Shown: positions 1 through 9,023, numbered from the stretch's first letter. The stretch: DNA of 64,000 nt from Zestomonas insulae (GCF_016901015.1 NZ_JAFEUP010000005.1:186001-250000); one strand, 5' to 3'. Numbers and translations: made by a program. The notes: generated from the sequence alone by a model not told the origin.

Positions 1-320
1 ACTTCACCCAGAACGGCCTGCATCCGCAGGTGCGCCCCTCGGCGCTGCCGTTCGAGGTGGACGGCCAGCACCTGGTGCTGATCGATGACGTGCTGATGAG
101 CGGGCGCACCATCCGCGCCGCACTCAACGAACTGTTCGACTACGGCCGCCCGGCCAGCGTGACCCTGGTCAGCCTGCTCGACCTCGACGCCCGCGAGCTG
201 CCGATCCGCCCCGACGTGGTCGGTGCCACCCTGTCGCTCGGCGCCGACGAGCGGATAAAATTGCTCGGCCCCGCGCCGCTCCGCCTGGAGCGCCAAACCC
301 TCGCCTCCGCCGCCAACTGA
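1..320 (+). CDS. pyrR: PyrR bifunctional regulator / uracil phosphoribosyltransferase, 3' part
   Basis: The gene is cut by the window edge; reading frame 3 is open from the first base to a TGA at 318-320. The visible ~106 residues hold the type I phosphoribosyltransferase PRPP loop VLIDDVLMSGRTIR, the hallmark of PyrR/Upp-like enzymes. PyrR binds pyr mRNA in Gram-positives and has uracil phosphoribosyltransferase activity; in pseudomonads it sits first in the pyrRBC' operon, as here. The stop lies 11 bp before pyrB, so the two are almost certainly co-transcribed. The N-terminus, promoter and any leader are outside the window. Confidence 0.93.
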   Translation, partial: FTQNGLHPQVRPSALPFEVDGQHLVLIDDVLMSGRTIRAALNELFDYGRPASVTLVSLLDLDARELPIRPDVVGATLSLGADERIKLLGPAPLRLERQTLASAAN

Positions 321-331
321 GAAACCCCGCG

Positions 332-1342
332 ATGACGCCGACCGCCGCCAAGCGCCCGCTGCAGCTCAATGAACAGGGCCAGCTATGCCATTTCCTGACC
401 CTCGACGGCCTGTCCCGCGAGCTGTTGACCGAACTCCTCGACACCGCCGACTCGTTCCTCGAAGTCGGCGCCCGCGCGGTGAAGAAAGTCCCGCTGTTGC
501 GCGGCAAGACCGTGTGCAACGTGTTCTTCGAGAACTCCACGCGCACCCGCACCACCTTCGAGCTGGCCGCCCAGCGGCTGTCCGCCGACGTGATCACCCT
601 CAACGTGTCGACCTCCTCGACCAGCAAGGGTGAAACCCTGTTCGACACCCTGCGCAACCTCGAGGCGATGGCCGCCGACATGTTCGTGGTGCGCCACGCC
701 GACTCCGGCGCTGCGCACTTCATCGCCGAGCACGTCTGCCCCAACGTGGCAATCATCAACGGCGGCGACGGCCGCCACGCGCACCCGACCCAGGGCATGC
801 TCGACATGCTGACCATCCGCCGCCACAAGGGCGGCTTCGAGAACCTCTCGGTGGCGATCGTCGGCGACATCCTGCATTCGCGGGTGGCGCGCTCGAACAT
901 GCTGGCGCTGAAGACGCTCGGCTGCCCGGATATCCGCGTGGTGGCACCAAAGACCCTGCTGCCGATCGGCATCGAGCAGTACGGCGTGCGGGTGTTCACT
1001 GACCTCGCCGAAGGCCTCAAGGACGTCGACGTGGTGATCATGCTGCGCCTGCAGCGCGAGCGCATGCAGGGCGGCCTGCTGCCCAGCGAGGGCGAGTTCT
1101 ACAAGCTGTTCGGCCTCACCGAGCAGCGCCTGCAACTGGCCAAGCCGGATGCCCTGGTGATGCACCCGGGGCCGATCAACCGCGGCGTGGAAATCGAGTC
1201 GGCGGTGGCCGACGGCCCGCAGTCGGTGATCCTCAACCAGGTCACCTATGGCATCGCCGTGCGCATGGCGGTGCTATCCATGGCCATGAGCGGGCAGACC
1301 GCGCAACGCCAGCTGAATCAAGATTCCGAGGAGCAGAACTGA
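332..1342 (+). CDS. pyrB: Aspartate carbamoyltransferase catalytic subunit
   Basis: 336 residues. It catalyses carbamoyl phosphate + aspartate to carbamoyl aspartate, the committed step of de novo pyrimidine synthesis, in the cytoplasm. The carbamoyl-phosphate binding signature FENSTRTRTTFE is present, with STRTR at residues 69-73, and the C-terminal HPGPINRG loop is intact. It is longer than the E. coli chain (about 310) through an N-terminal extension of ~15-20 residues, typical of Pseudomonas class A ATCases that carry regulation in this extension and assemble with PyrC'. Its stop overlaps the pyrC' start by one base (TGATG), implying translational coupling. No pyrI gene is present, which fits the dodecameric PyrB/PyrC' enzyme known from P. 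putida. Confidence 0.97.
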   Translation: MTPTAAKRPLQLNEQGQLCHFLTLDGLSRELLTELLDTADSFLEVGARAVKKVPLLRGKTVCNVFFENSTRTRTTFELAAQRLSADVITLNVSTSSTSKGETLFDTLRNLEAMAADMFVVRHADSGAAHFIAEHVCPNVAIINGGDGRHAHPTQGMLDMLTIRRHKGGFENLSVAIVGDILHSRVARSNMLALKTLGCPDIRVVAPKTLLPIGIEQYGVRVFTDLAEGLKDVDVVIMLRLQRERMQGGLLPSEGEFYKLFGLTEQRLQLAKPDALVMHPGPINRGVEIESAVADGPQSVILNQVTYGIAVRMAVLSMAMSGQTAQRQLNQDSEEQN

Positions 1343-2613
1343 TGCGCACCCACATCCTCGGCGCCCGCGTCATCGATCCGGCCAGCGGCCTCGACCAGGT
1401 CGCCGACCTCTATATCCAGGACGCCAAGATCGCCGGCATCGGCCAGGCGCCCGCCGGCTTCGTTGCCGAACGCACGCTCGACGCCCAGGGCCTGGTCGCC
1501 GCGCCGGGCCTGGTCGACCTGTCCGTCGCCCTGCGCGAACCGGGCTACAGCCGCAAGGGCAGCATCGCCAGCGAGACCCTCGCCGCGGCCGCCGGCGGCG
1601 TCACCAGCCTGTGCTGCCCGCCGCTTACCAAACCGATCCTCGACACCTCGGCGGTCGCCGAGCTGATCCTCGACCGCGCCCGCGAAGCGGGGCACACCAA
1701 GGTGTTCCCGATCGGCGCGCTGAGCAAGGGCCTGGCCGGCGAGCAGCTGGCCGAGCTGGTCGCCCTGCGCGACGCTGGCTGCGTGGCGTTCGGCAACGGT
1801 CTGACCCAGTTCGACAACAACCGCACCCTGCGCCGCGCACTGGAATACGCGGCGACCTTCGACCTGACCGTGGTGTTCCACTCGCAGGACCGCGCCCTGG
1901 CCGAAGGCGGCCTGGCCCACGAAGGGCCGACCGCCAGCTTCCTCGGCCTGGCCGGGATTCCCGAGAGCGCCGAGACCGTGGCCCTGGCCCGCGACCTGCT
2001 GCTGGTCGAGCAGGCCGGCGTGCGCGCGCACTTCAGCCAGCTGACCAGCGCGCGTGGCGCCGAGCTGATCGCCCAGGCGCAGGCGCGCGGCCTGCCGGTG
2101 ACCGCCGACGTGGCGCTGTACCAGCTGATCCTCACCGACGAGGCGCTGATCGACTTCTCCAGCCTCTACCACGTGCAGCCGCCGCTGCGCAGCGCCGCCG
2201 ACCGCGAGGGGCTGCGTCAGGCGCTGAAGGACGGGGTGATCGGCGCCATCGCCAGCCACCACCAGCCGCACGAGCCGGACGCCAAGCTGGCGCCGTTCGC
2301 CGCCACCGAGCCGGGCATCAGCAGTGTCGAACTGCTCCTGCCGCTGGCCATGACCCTGGTGCAGGACGGCCTGCTCGACCTGCCGACCCTGCTCGCCCGC
2401 CTCAGCCACGGCCCGGCCCAGGCCCTGCACCTGCCGGCCGGCCAACTGGCGGTCGGGCAGCCGGCCGACCTGCTGCTGTTCGATGCGGCCGCCTCGACCC
2501 TGGCCGGGGAAACCTGGTACTCGCGCGGGCAGAACTGCCCGTTCATCGGCCACTGCCTGCCGGCAGCGGTGCGCTACACCCTGGTCGACGGGCATATCAG
2601 CTACCAGGCCTGA
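1342..2613 (+). CDS. pyrC': Non-catalytic dihydroorotase-like subunit of ATCase
   Basis: 423 residues, amidohydrolase fold. The HxH metal-binding pair that follows the first strand of active dihydroorotases (DxHVHxREPG) is replaced by Ser-Val-Ala at residues 61-63, within GLVDLSVALREPG. The usual catalytic Asp of the TDHAPH motif is His306 (ASHHQPH). The protein should therefore be catalytically dead. In P. putida and P. aeruginosa the equivalent PyrC' is a structural partner needed for a functional ATCase dodecamer, while a separate pyrC gene supplies dihydroorotase. It is coupled to pyrB by a one-base overlap and followed by a strong terminator, so it closes the operon. Confidence 0.93.
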   Translation: MRTHILGARVIDPASGLDQVADLYIQDAKIAGIGQAPAGFVAERTLDAQGLVAAPGLVDLSVALREPGYSRKGSIASETLAAAAGGVTSLCCPPLTKPILDTSAVAELILDRAREAGHTKVFPIGALSKGLAGEQLAELVALRDAGCVAFGNGLTQFDNNRTLRRALEYAATFDLTVVFHSQDRALAEGGLAHEGPTASFLGLAGIPESAETVALARDLLLVEQAGVRAHFSQLTSARGAELIAQAQARGLPVTADVALYQLILTDEALIDFSSLYHVQPPLRSAADREGLRQALKDGVIGAIASHHQPHEPDAKLAPFAATEPGISSVELLLPLAMTLVQDGLLDLPTLLARLSHGPAQALHLPAGQLAVGQPADLLLFDAAASTLAGETWYSRGQNCPFIGHCLPAAVRYTLVDGHISYQA

Positions 2614-2632
2614 GTCCCGTCCGCCGGACACG

Positions 2633-2662
2633 AAAAGCCCGCTCAGTTGAGCGGGCTTTTTT
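2633..2662. terminator. Bidirectional rho-independent terminator, pyrC' / transsulfuration operon
   Basis: A perfect stem of GCCCGCTCA paired with TGAGCGGGC is flanked by AAAA on the left and TTTTTT on the right. It sits between the convergent ends of pyrC' (+) and the cystathionine gamma-lyase gene (-) and can serve both strands. Confidence 0.9.
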
Positions 2663-2682
2663 CATTCAGCCGCGCTGCCAGG

Positions 2683-3870
2683 TCAGATGCGCGCCAGCGC
2701 CTGGGCCAGATCGGCGCGCAAATCCTCGAGCTCTTCGACCCCGACCGACAGGCGCACCAGGCCGTCGCCGATGCCCAGCTGCGCGCGGGTCTCGGCGGGG
2801 ATGCTGGCGTGGGTCATGATCGCCGGGTGCTCGATCAGGCTTTCCACCCCGCCGAGGCTCTCGGCCAGAGCGAAGATCTGCACGCTTTCGAGGAAGCGCT
2901 TGGCGCCGGCCAGGTCGCAGTTCAGATCCAGCGAGATCATCCCGCCGAAGCCATGCATCTGCCGCTGCGCCAGCGCGTGCTGCGGGTGCGAGGGCAAGCC
3001 TGGGTAGTACACGCGCGCCACCTGCGGCTGCTGCTCCAGCCAGCGCGCCAACTCCAGGGCGTTCTCGCAATGCCGTTGCATGCGCAGCGCCAGGGTCTTC
3101 ACCCCACGCAGGGTGAGAAAGGCGTCGAACGGCCCGGCGATCGCGCCGACCGCGTTCTGCAGGAAACCCAGCCGTTCGCGCAGCTCGGCCTGGCGCGGCG
3201 CACCGCCAACGATGGCGATTCCACCGATCACGTCGGAGTGGCCGTTCAGGTACTTGGTGGTCGAGTGCACCACCACATCGAAGCCCAGCTCCAGCGGGCG
3301 CTGCACCCAGGGGCTGGCGAAGGTGTTGTCGGCCACCGCGATGATCCCGCGCTGGCGGCAGAGCCTCGCGACTTCGGCCAGGTCGGTGAGGCGCAGCAGC
3401 GGGTTGCTTGGCGTCTCCACCCAGACCATGCGCGTCTCCGGAGTCAGCGCCGCCTGCAGCGCGGCCGGGTCGGCCAGGTCGACGAAGCTGAAGCGGTGCC
3501 CGGCGCTGCGCCGCCGCACCCGCTCGAACAGCCGGTAGGTGCCGCCGTACAGGTCGTTGCCGGACACGATGTGCGCGCCGGCATCGAGCAACTCGAGGGT
3601 GGTCGAGATCGCCGCCAGCCCGGAGGCGAAGGCGAACGCCTGGGCGCCGCCTTCCAGGTCCGCCACGCAGCGCTCCAGCGCCCAGCGCGTCGGGTTGTGC
3701 GAGCGCCCGTAGTCGAGGCCCTTGTGTACCCCCGGGCTGTCCTGGGCGTAGGTGGAGTTGGCGTAGATCGGCGGCATTAGCGCGCCGGTCGAGGGGTCGG
3801 GCGCCTGGCCGGCATGGATCACCCGGGTGGCGAAGCCGCGCGGCGCGGCGGACTCATCGTGCTGGCTCAT
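2683..3870 (-). CDS. Cystathionine gamma-lyase / gamma-synthase family PLP enzyme
   Basis: 395 residues, Cys/Met metabolism PLP enzyme family. The Schiff-base lysine lies in VHSTTKYLNGHSDV (Lys206) and the PLP-phosphate region is the ASGLAAIS segment. Fold family and length fit cystathionine gamma-lyase or gamma-synthase; the adjacent cystathionine beta-synthase argues for the lyase direction (cystathionine to cysteine, 2-oxobutyrate and ammonia). The ATG at 3870 overlaps the upstream stop by four bases (ATGA), so the two genes are coupled. The frame stays open far upstream over the cbs gene, but that extension has no matching protein and is an artefact. Lyase versus synthase cannot be settled by sequence reading alone. 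Confidence 0.92.
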   Translation of the reverse strand: MSQHDESAAPRGFATRVIHAGQAPDPSTGALMPPIYANSTYAQDSPGVHKGLDYGRSHNPTRWALERCVADLEGGAQAFAFASGLAAISTTLELLDAGAHIVSGNDLYGGTYRLFERVRRRSAGHRFSFVDLADPAALQAALTPETRMVWVETPSNPLLRLTDLAEVARLCRQRGIIAVADNTFASPWVQRPLELGFDVVVHSTTKYLNGHSDVIGGIAIVGGAPRQAELRERLGFLQNAVGAIAGPFDAFLTLRGVKTLALRMQRHCENALELARWLEQQPQVARVYYPGLPSHPQHALAQRQMHGFGGMISLDLNCDLAGAKRFLESVQIFALAESLGGVESLIEHPAIMTHASIPAETRAQLGIGDGLVRLSVGVEELEDLRADLAQALARI

Positions 3871-5240
3871 GTGAGGGTCTTCCGCAGGTGGTTGAGCAGG
3901 TCGAAGCGGGTGATCAGGCCGTGGAAGCCACTGTGGTCGGCGACGATCGCCACCAGGCCGCGATCCAGCACCGCCTCCAGTTCGTGCAGGCTGGCCGCCG
4001 GCGCCAGGGTTTCCGGGGTGTCGGTCATCGCGCTGCTGACCGGCGCGCGGAAGCAGCTGGCATCGGCGTGCACGCTGAGCAGCAGGTCGGATTCGTCGAT
4101 CAGGCCGACCAGCTGGCCATCGACCAGCACCGGCAGTTGCGACAGGTCGGCCAGGCGCATGCGCTGGAAGGCGGTCAGCAGGGTGTCGCCGGGACCGACG
4201 CTGACCACCCCGCCCTCGGCGAAACGCCGCGCGATCAGGTCGCGCAGGTCGCCGTAGCGGGCGCGCTGCAGCAGGCCCTGGTCGGTCATCCACTGGTCGT
4301 TGTAGACCTTCGACAGGTAGCGGGTGCCGGTGTCGCAGACGAAGCTGACCACCCGCTGCGGAGTGGTCTGCTCGCGGCAGTAGCGCAGCGCCGCGGCCAG
4401 CAGGGTGCCGGTCGACGAACCACCGAGGATGCCTTCGGCGCGCAGCAGCTGACGAGCATGGTCGAAGCTTTCCTCGTCGCTGATCGAATAGGCACAACGC
4501 ACGCTGGACAGGTCGGCGATCGACGGTACGAAGTCCTCGCCGATGCCTTCCACCGCCCAGGCGCCCGGCGTGCCCAGGGTGCCGCTGCGGCTGTACTCGG
4601 CCATCACCGAGCCGACCGGGTCGGCCAGCACCATGCCGAGGTTCGGCTGCACGCGGCGGAAGAAGCGGGTCAGCCCGGTCAGCGTGCCGGCCGAGCCGAC
4701 GCCGACCACGATGGCGTCGAGATCGTGGTTGGTCTGTGCCCAGAGTTCCGGCGCGGTGCTGCACTCGTGGGCCAGCGGGTTGGCCGGGTTGTTGAACTGG
4801 TCGGCGAAGAACGCCTGGGGAATCTCCGCGGCCAGCCGCGCGGCCACGTCCTGGTAGTACTCGGGGTGGCCCTTGCCGACGTCCGAGCGGGTGATGTGCA
4901 CCTCGGCGCCCATCGCCTTGAGGTGGAGGATCTTCTCGGTGGACATCTTGTCCGGCACCACCAGCACCACCCGGTAGCCCTTGGCGCGACCGACCAGGGC
5001 CAGGCCGAGGCCGGTGTTGCCGGCGGTCGCCTCGACGATGGTGCCGCCGGGCTTGAGGCGCCCGTCGCGCTCGGCCGTGTCGATCATCGCCAGGCCGATG
5101 CGGTCCTTGATCGAGCCGCCGGGGTTCTGGCATTCGAGCTTGAGGAACAGCGTGCACAGCCCGGTATCGAAGCGGCTGACGCGCACCAGCGGGGTGTTGC
5201 CGATCAGTTCGAGGACGGCGGGGCGGGTGTCGTTCGGCAT
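3867..5240 (-). CDS. cbs: Cystathionine beta-synthase
   Basis: 457 residues. It condenses serine and homocysteine to cystathionine, the first step of reverse transsulfuration. The N-terminal fold type II PLP domain holds NPGGSIKDRIG with the PLP lysine at residue 45 and the glycine loop GGSSTGTLL. A C-terminal pair of CBS domains follows from about residue 335, in the eukaryote-like CBS architecture but without a haem domain. The start at 5240 is chosen because AGGAGGAGAC lies just upstream; a longer in-frame reading to 5303 lacks a ribosome site. It overlaps the gamma-lyase by 4 bp. Together the pair lets the cell make cysteine from methionine, as established for P. aeruginosa. Confidence 0.95.
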   Translation of the reverse strand: MPNDTRPAVLELIGNTPLVRVSRFDTGLCTLFLKLECQNPGGSIKDRIGLAMIDTAERDGRLKPGGTIVEATAGNTGLGLALVGRAKGYRVVLVVPDKMSTEKILHLKAMGAEVHITRSDVGKGHPEYYQDVAARLAAEIPQAFFADQFNNPANPLAHECSTAPELWAQTNHDLDAIVVGVGSAGTLTGLTRFFRRVQPNLGMVLADPVGSVMAEYSRSGTLGTPGAWAVEGIGEDFVPSIADLSSVRCAYSISDEESFDHARQLLRAEGILGGSSTGTLLAAALRYCREQTTPQRVVSFVCDTGTRYLSKVYNDQWMTDQGLLQRARYGDLRDLIARRFAEGGVVSVGPGDTLLTAFQRMRLADLSQLPVLVDGQLVGLIDESDLLLSVHADASCFRAPVSSAMTDTPETLAPAASLHELEAVLDRGLVAIVADHSGFHGLITRFDLLNHLRKTLT

Positions 5241-5421
5241 GTCGTCTCCTCCTGACGGCACGCTACGGCAGGAGCAGGTGCGAGTGCTTCGCGCCATCAC
5301 CACGGGGAACGCGGTCGCCGCTGCGGCCTACTTGGACCATAGGCGGCGCAACTCAGCCAGGCAACCGCCGGCAGTCGCCCCCGGCGCCGCCGGTCTCACC
5401 GGCGGCGCAGACGCACCAGCC

Positions 5422-5823
5422 TCAGACGCGGCGGGCGTTGACCAGCGAGACCTGGTCGTTGAGCGTCCAGAAGTCGTAGAGCACGCCAATAAAGAAGAAG
5501 CCGCCGGTGAGCAGGTAGAGAATGCCGCTGAGCCACTTGCCCTGGTACATGCGGTGCACGCCGAAGATGCCGAGGAAGGTCAGCAGGATCCAGGCGACGT
5601 TGTAGTCGGTCGGCCCGGCGATGAAGCGCAGGTCGGCCTCGCGGTCCATCGCCGGAATCAGGAACAGGTCGATGATCCAGCCGACAAACAGCAGGCCGAG
5701 GGTGAAGAACCAGATGGTCCCGGTCACCGGCTTGCCGTAGTAGAAGCGGTGCGCGCCAAGGAATCCGAAGATCCACAGTAAGTAGCCGATGACCTTGCTG
5801 TGGGTGTCCTGGGTGTTTTGCAT
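5422..5823 (-). CDS. TM2 domain membrane protein
   Basis: 133 residues. Two TM2-type hairpins can be seen: GFLGAHRFYYGK near residues 20-31 and a second GIFGVHRMYQGKW near residue 85, each followed by hydrophobic membrane segments, giving about four transmembrane helices. TM2 proteins are small inner-membrane proteins of largely unknown role. A good AGGAGG lies 5 nt before the ATG at 5823. It is divergent from the NlpC/P60 gene. No functional partner is evident from the context. Confidence 0.85.
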   Translation of the reverse strand: MQNTQDTHSKVIGYLLWIFGFLGAHRFYYGKPVTGTIWFFTLGLLFVGWIIDLFLIPAMDREADLRFIAGPTDYNVAWILLTFLGIFGVHRMYQGKWLSGILYLLTGGFFFIGVLYDFWTLNDQVSLVNARRV

Positions 5824-6110
5824 GCATGCCTCCTGTCGGGTAACTGCCGAAACGATGTGACCGCCACTCTACCCCAGCGCGGCGCACCGGCTGAAGGCGG
5901 GCGCGGCTCGACGACCGCGCGCAAAGCCGCGTCACAGCAGCGATGGCGATTTCTTAGCCACCCAGGTTTTCTCCCTTTAAACCGGGCAAAAAGCAGGAAT
6001 TTGTCTCAGACGTAAGCGGCAAAGCCAGGGGGAAGAGCCGACAGGTGGTCAAAAAATGCGCAAAAAAGCTGTTATAAAGTTTCGCGATCTGAACGACGAG
6101 CCCTGCCAAG

Positions 6111-6689
6111 ATGCGTCTGATTTACCTGACATGGCTAGCCATTTGCCTCTCCTTTTCGGTGAGCGCCCAGGCAAGCAACCGCTACCAGCCCCTCCCGGCT
6201 GGCGCCTCCGGCTTCACCGCGAAATCCGGCAGCGCCGGCACCGCGCGCGTGCACAGCTTCACCCCGACCCGCACCCTGTCGGCCATCCACAGCAGCCAGG
6301 TGCTCAGCCGCGCGGTCAATGCGCTCGGCACGCCCTATCGCTGGGGCGGCACCACGCCGAAAGGCTTCGACTGCAGCGGCCTGGTGCGCTACGCGTTCCG
6401 CGACATCGATGAAGTCAGCCTGCCGCGCACCTCCAGTGCGATGGCCAGCGGCAAGGGCCAGCGCGTCGCCCGTGCCGACCTGCAGCCCGGCGACCTGCTG
6501 TTCTTCAACATCAAGAGCCGGCGGGTCAACCACGTCGCCATCTACCTCGGCAACGACCGCTTCATCCACGCCCCGCGGCGCGGCAAGAAGGTCACCATCA
6601 GCGACCTCAGCAAGCCGTACTGGAAGAAGCATTACGCGCTGGCCAAGCGCGTGCTGCCGGCCGGCCAACCGAGCCTGGCGCAGCGCTGA
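6111..6689 (+). CDS. Secreted NlpC/P60 cell wall endopeptidase
   Basis: 192 residues with a Sec signal peptide (hydrophobic run at residues 3-18, likely cut after SAQA). The NlpC/P60 domain fills the C-terminal two thirds. Catalytic Cys88 lies in FDCSGLV, His141 in NHVAIYL and a third polar residue His153 in FIHAP. The family cleaves peptide stems of peptidoglycan, usually the D-glutamyl-diaminopimelate bond, so this is probably a periplasmic murein endopeptidase of the Spr/MepS type. No lipobox is seen. A possible -10 (TATAAA, 6073-6078) lies upstream without a convincing -35. It is convergent with pilU and ends at a strong shared terminator. Confidence 0.92.
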   Translation: MRLIYLTWLAICLSFSVSAQASNRYQPLPAGASGFTAKSGSAGTARVHSFTPTRTLSAIHSSQVLSRAVNALGTPYRWGGTTPKGFDCSGLVRYAFRDIDEVSLPRTSSAMASGKGQRVARADLQPGDLLFFNIKSRRVNHVAIYLGNDRFIHAPRRGKKVTISDLSKPYWKKHYALAKRVLPAGQPSLAQR

Positions 6690-6709
6690 GCCGCTGAACA
6701 CCGCACATG

Positions 6710-6735
6710 AAAACGGCGCCCTTGGGCGCCGTTTT
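6710..6735. terminator. Bidirectional terminator between the NlpC/P60 gene and pilU
   Basis: Stem CGGCGCCC / GGGCGCCG with a two-base loop, flanked by AAAA and TTTT. It is placed between two convergent genes. Confidence 0.88.
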
Positions 6736-6740
6736 GCGTT

Positions 6741-7886
6741 TCAGCGGAAGCGTCGACCGGGGTCGTCTTCGCTGATTTCCAGGCTGAGCCCACCGGCGAC
6801 CTGGCTGAGGTGGTCGCCATCGGTTTCCGAGCCGAGCTTGATCATCAGGCGCAGGTCGTTCGCCGAGTCGGCGTACAGCAGCGCATCTTCGTAGGTGATC
6901 TCGCCCTGGGTGTAGAGGGTATAGAGCGCCTGGTCGAAGGTCTGCATGCCCAGCTCGGTGGAGCGCTTCATCAGGCCCTTGAGCTCGTGCACTTCGCCCT
7001 TGCGGATCAGGTCGGCGGCCAGCGGGGTGTTGATCAGCACCTCGATCACCGCGCGGCGGCCCTTGCCGTCCGGAGTCGGCACCAATTGCTGGGCGACGAT
7101 CGCCTTGAGGTTCAGCGACAGGTCCATCCACACCTGGTTGTGCCGGTCCGGCGGGAAGAAGTTGATGATCCGGTCCAGCGCCTGGTTGGCGTTGTTGGCG
7201 TGCAGGGTAGCCAGGCACAGGTGGCCGGTTTCGGCGAAGGCCACGGCATGGTCCATGGTCTCGCGGGTCCGCACCTCACCGATGAGGATCACGTCCGGCG
7301 CCTGGCGCAGAGTGTTCTTCAGCGCCACTTCGAACGACTCGGTGTCGATGCCGACCTCGCGCTGGGTGACGATGCAGCTCTGGTGCTGGTGGATGTACTC
7401 GATCGGGTCTTCGATGGAGATGATGTGGCCGCTGCTGTTCTTGTTGCGGTATCCGATCATCGCCGCCAGCGAGGTCGACTTACCGGTACCGGTGGCACCG
7501 ACGAACAGCACCAGGCCGCGCTTGGTGAGCGCCAGCTTCTTCAGCACTTCCGGCAGTTTGAGGTCGTCCAGCGTCGGGATGTTGGTCTCGATGCGGCGCA
7601 GCACCATGCCCACCAGGTTGCGCTGGTAGAAGGCGCTGACCCGGAAACGGCCGATGCCGCGCGCGCTGATGGCGAAGTTGCACTCGTGGTTCTTGGCGAA
7701 GTCGTGGCGCTGCTGTTCGTTCATCACCGCCAGCACGGTTTCGCGGGTCTGCTCGGGCGACATGGCGTTCTTGGTGACCGGCATGATCTTGCCGTTGACC
7801 TTCATCGACGGCGGCACGCCGGCGGTGATGAACAGGTCGGAGCCGCCTTTTTCCACCATCAGGCGCAGTAGCTTCTCGAATTCCAT
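6741..7886 (-). CDS. pilU: Type IV pilus retraction ATPase PilU
   Basis: 381 residues, GspE/PilT superfamily hexameric ATPase. The Walker A is GATGTGKST, with the Asp box near EDPIEYIH, the Walker B region VILIGEVRTRET and the His box LATLHANN. PilU is a PilT paralogue that assists pilus retraction at the inner-membrane base of the type IV pilus machine and acts together with PilT. The C-terminal tail is longer than in PilT, as usual for PilU. It lies 39 bp downstream of pilT on the same strand, the standard pilTU arrangement. Confidence 0.97.
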   Translation of the reverse strand: MEFEKLLRLMVEKGGSDLFITAGVPPSMKVNGKIMPVTKNAMSPEQTRETVLAVMNEQQRHDFAKNHECNFAISARGIGRFRVSAFYQRNLVGMVLRRIETNIPTLDDLKLPEVLKKLALTKRGLVLFVGATGTGKSTSLAAMIGYRNKNSSGHIISIEDPIEYIHQHQSCIVTQREVGIDTESFEVALKNTLRQAPDVILIGEVRTRETMDHAVAFAETGHLCLATLHANNANQALDRIINFFPPDRHNQVWMDLSLNLKAIVAQQLVPTPDGKGRRAVIEVLINTPLAADLIRKGEVHELKGLMKRSTELGMQTFDQALYTLYTQGEITYEDALLYADSANDLRLMIKLGSETDGDHLSQVAGGLSLEISEDDPGRRFR

Positions 7887-7925
7887 GGAGTTGTCTCTCG
7901 CTTATCCTGCGCGGCGCCGGCCGAA

Positions 7926-8960
7926 TCAGAAGGTTTCCGGGTTCTTGGATTTTTCCCGCGCGATTTCGCGGCTGACCAGGCCCTTGGCGACCAGGTTCTT
8001 CAAGCACATGTCGAGGGTCTGCATGCCCAGCGAGCCGCCGGTCTGGATCGCCGAGTACATCTGCGCCACCTTGTCCTCGCGGATCAGGTTACGGATCGCC
8101 GGGGTACCGATCATGATCTCGTGGGCCGCCACCCGGCCGCCGCCGATCTTCTTCATCAGGGTCTGCGAGATTACCGCCTGCAGCGATTCGGAGAGCATCG
8201 AGCGGACCATGGATTTCTCTTCCGCAGGGAACACGTCGACCACCCGGTCGATGGTCTTCGCCGCCGAGGTGGTGTGCAGCGTGCCGAACACCAGGTGACC
8301 GGTTTCCGCGGCGGTCAGCGCCAGGCGGATGGTTTCCAGGTCACGCATCTCACCGACCAGGATGATGTCCGGGTCTTCCCGCAGCGCCGAACGCAGCGCC
8401 TCGGAGAAGCCGAGCGTGTCGCGATGCACTTCACGCTGGTTGACCAGGCACTTCTTCGATTCGTGGACGAATTCGATCGGGTCTTCGATGGTGAGGATGT
8501 GGTGGTACTTGGTGTTGTTCAGGTAGTCGAGCATCGCCGCCAGGGTGGTCGACTTGCCCGAACCGGTCGGTCCGGTGACCAGCACCAGGCCGCGCGGCAC
8601 GTCGGTGATCTTGCGGAACACCTCGCCCATGCCGAGCTCTTCCATGCTCAGCACTTTCGAGGGAATGGTCCGGAACACCGCGCCGGAACCGCGGTTCTGA
8701 TTGAAGGCGTTGACCCGGAAACGCGCCACGCCGGGCACTTCGAAGGAGAAGTCGGTCTCGAGGAATTCTTCGTAATCCTTGCGCTGCTTGTCGTTCATGA
8801 TGTCGTAGATCAGCGCGTGCACTTGCTTGTGGTCGAGCGGCGGCAGATTGATGCGCCGCACGTCCCCATCGACCCGGATCATCGGCGGCAGTCCTGCCGA
8901 CAGGTGCAAGTCGGACGCGCCTTGCTTGGCACTGAAGGCCAGCAGCTCTGTGATGTCCAT
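7926..8960 (-). CDS. pilT: Type IV pilus twitching motility ATPase PilT
   Basis: 344 residues, the usual PilT length. Walker A GPTGSGKST, Asp box EDPIEFVH, Walker B region IILVGEMRDLET, His box FGTLHTTSA and the C-terminal retraction motif region AIRNLIRE are all present. It powers depolymerisation of pilin and so pilus retraction. The ATG at 8960 is preceded by GGGAG; longer in-frame extensions run into the divergent yggS and are not credible. It is first in the pilTU operon and divergent from yggS. Confidence 0.98.
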   Translation of the reverse strand: MDITELLAFSAKQGASDLHLSAGLPPMIRVDGDVRRINLPPLDHKQVHALIYDIMNDKQRKDYEEFLETDFSFEVPGVARFRVNAFNQNRGSGAVFRTIPSKVLSMEELGMGEVFRKITDVPRGLVLVTGPTGSGKSTTLAAMLDYLNNTKYHHILTIEDPIEFVHESKKCLVNQREVHRDTLGFSEALRSALREDPDIILVGEMRDLETIRLALTAAETGHLVFGTLHTTSAAKTIDRVVDVFPAEEKSMVRSMLSESLQAVISQTLMKKIGGGRVAAHEIMIGTPAIRNLIREDKVAQMYSAIQTGGSLGMQTLDMCLKNLVAKGLVSREIAREKSKNPETF

Positions 8961-9023
8961 GGAACTCCCCAAATACAAGCAAGCAGGTAGAATGCCGCTG
9001 ACCCAGAGCGGCGGGCGCAAGTA

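Noticed and set aside
2683..5157. 824-codon reading that would fuse the gamma-lyase to an N-terminal extension over cbs
   Set aside because: The extension is the wrong frame of cbs, has no recognisable sequence and the lyase has its own coupled ATG at 3870.
8961..9023. Promoters in the pilT-yggS gap (TAGAAT at 8988-8993)
   Set aside because: No -35 at an acceptable distance on either strand; left uncalled.
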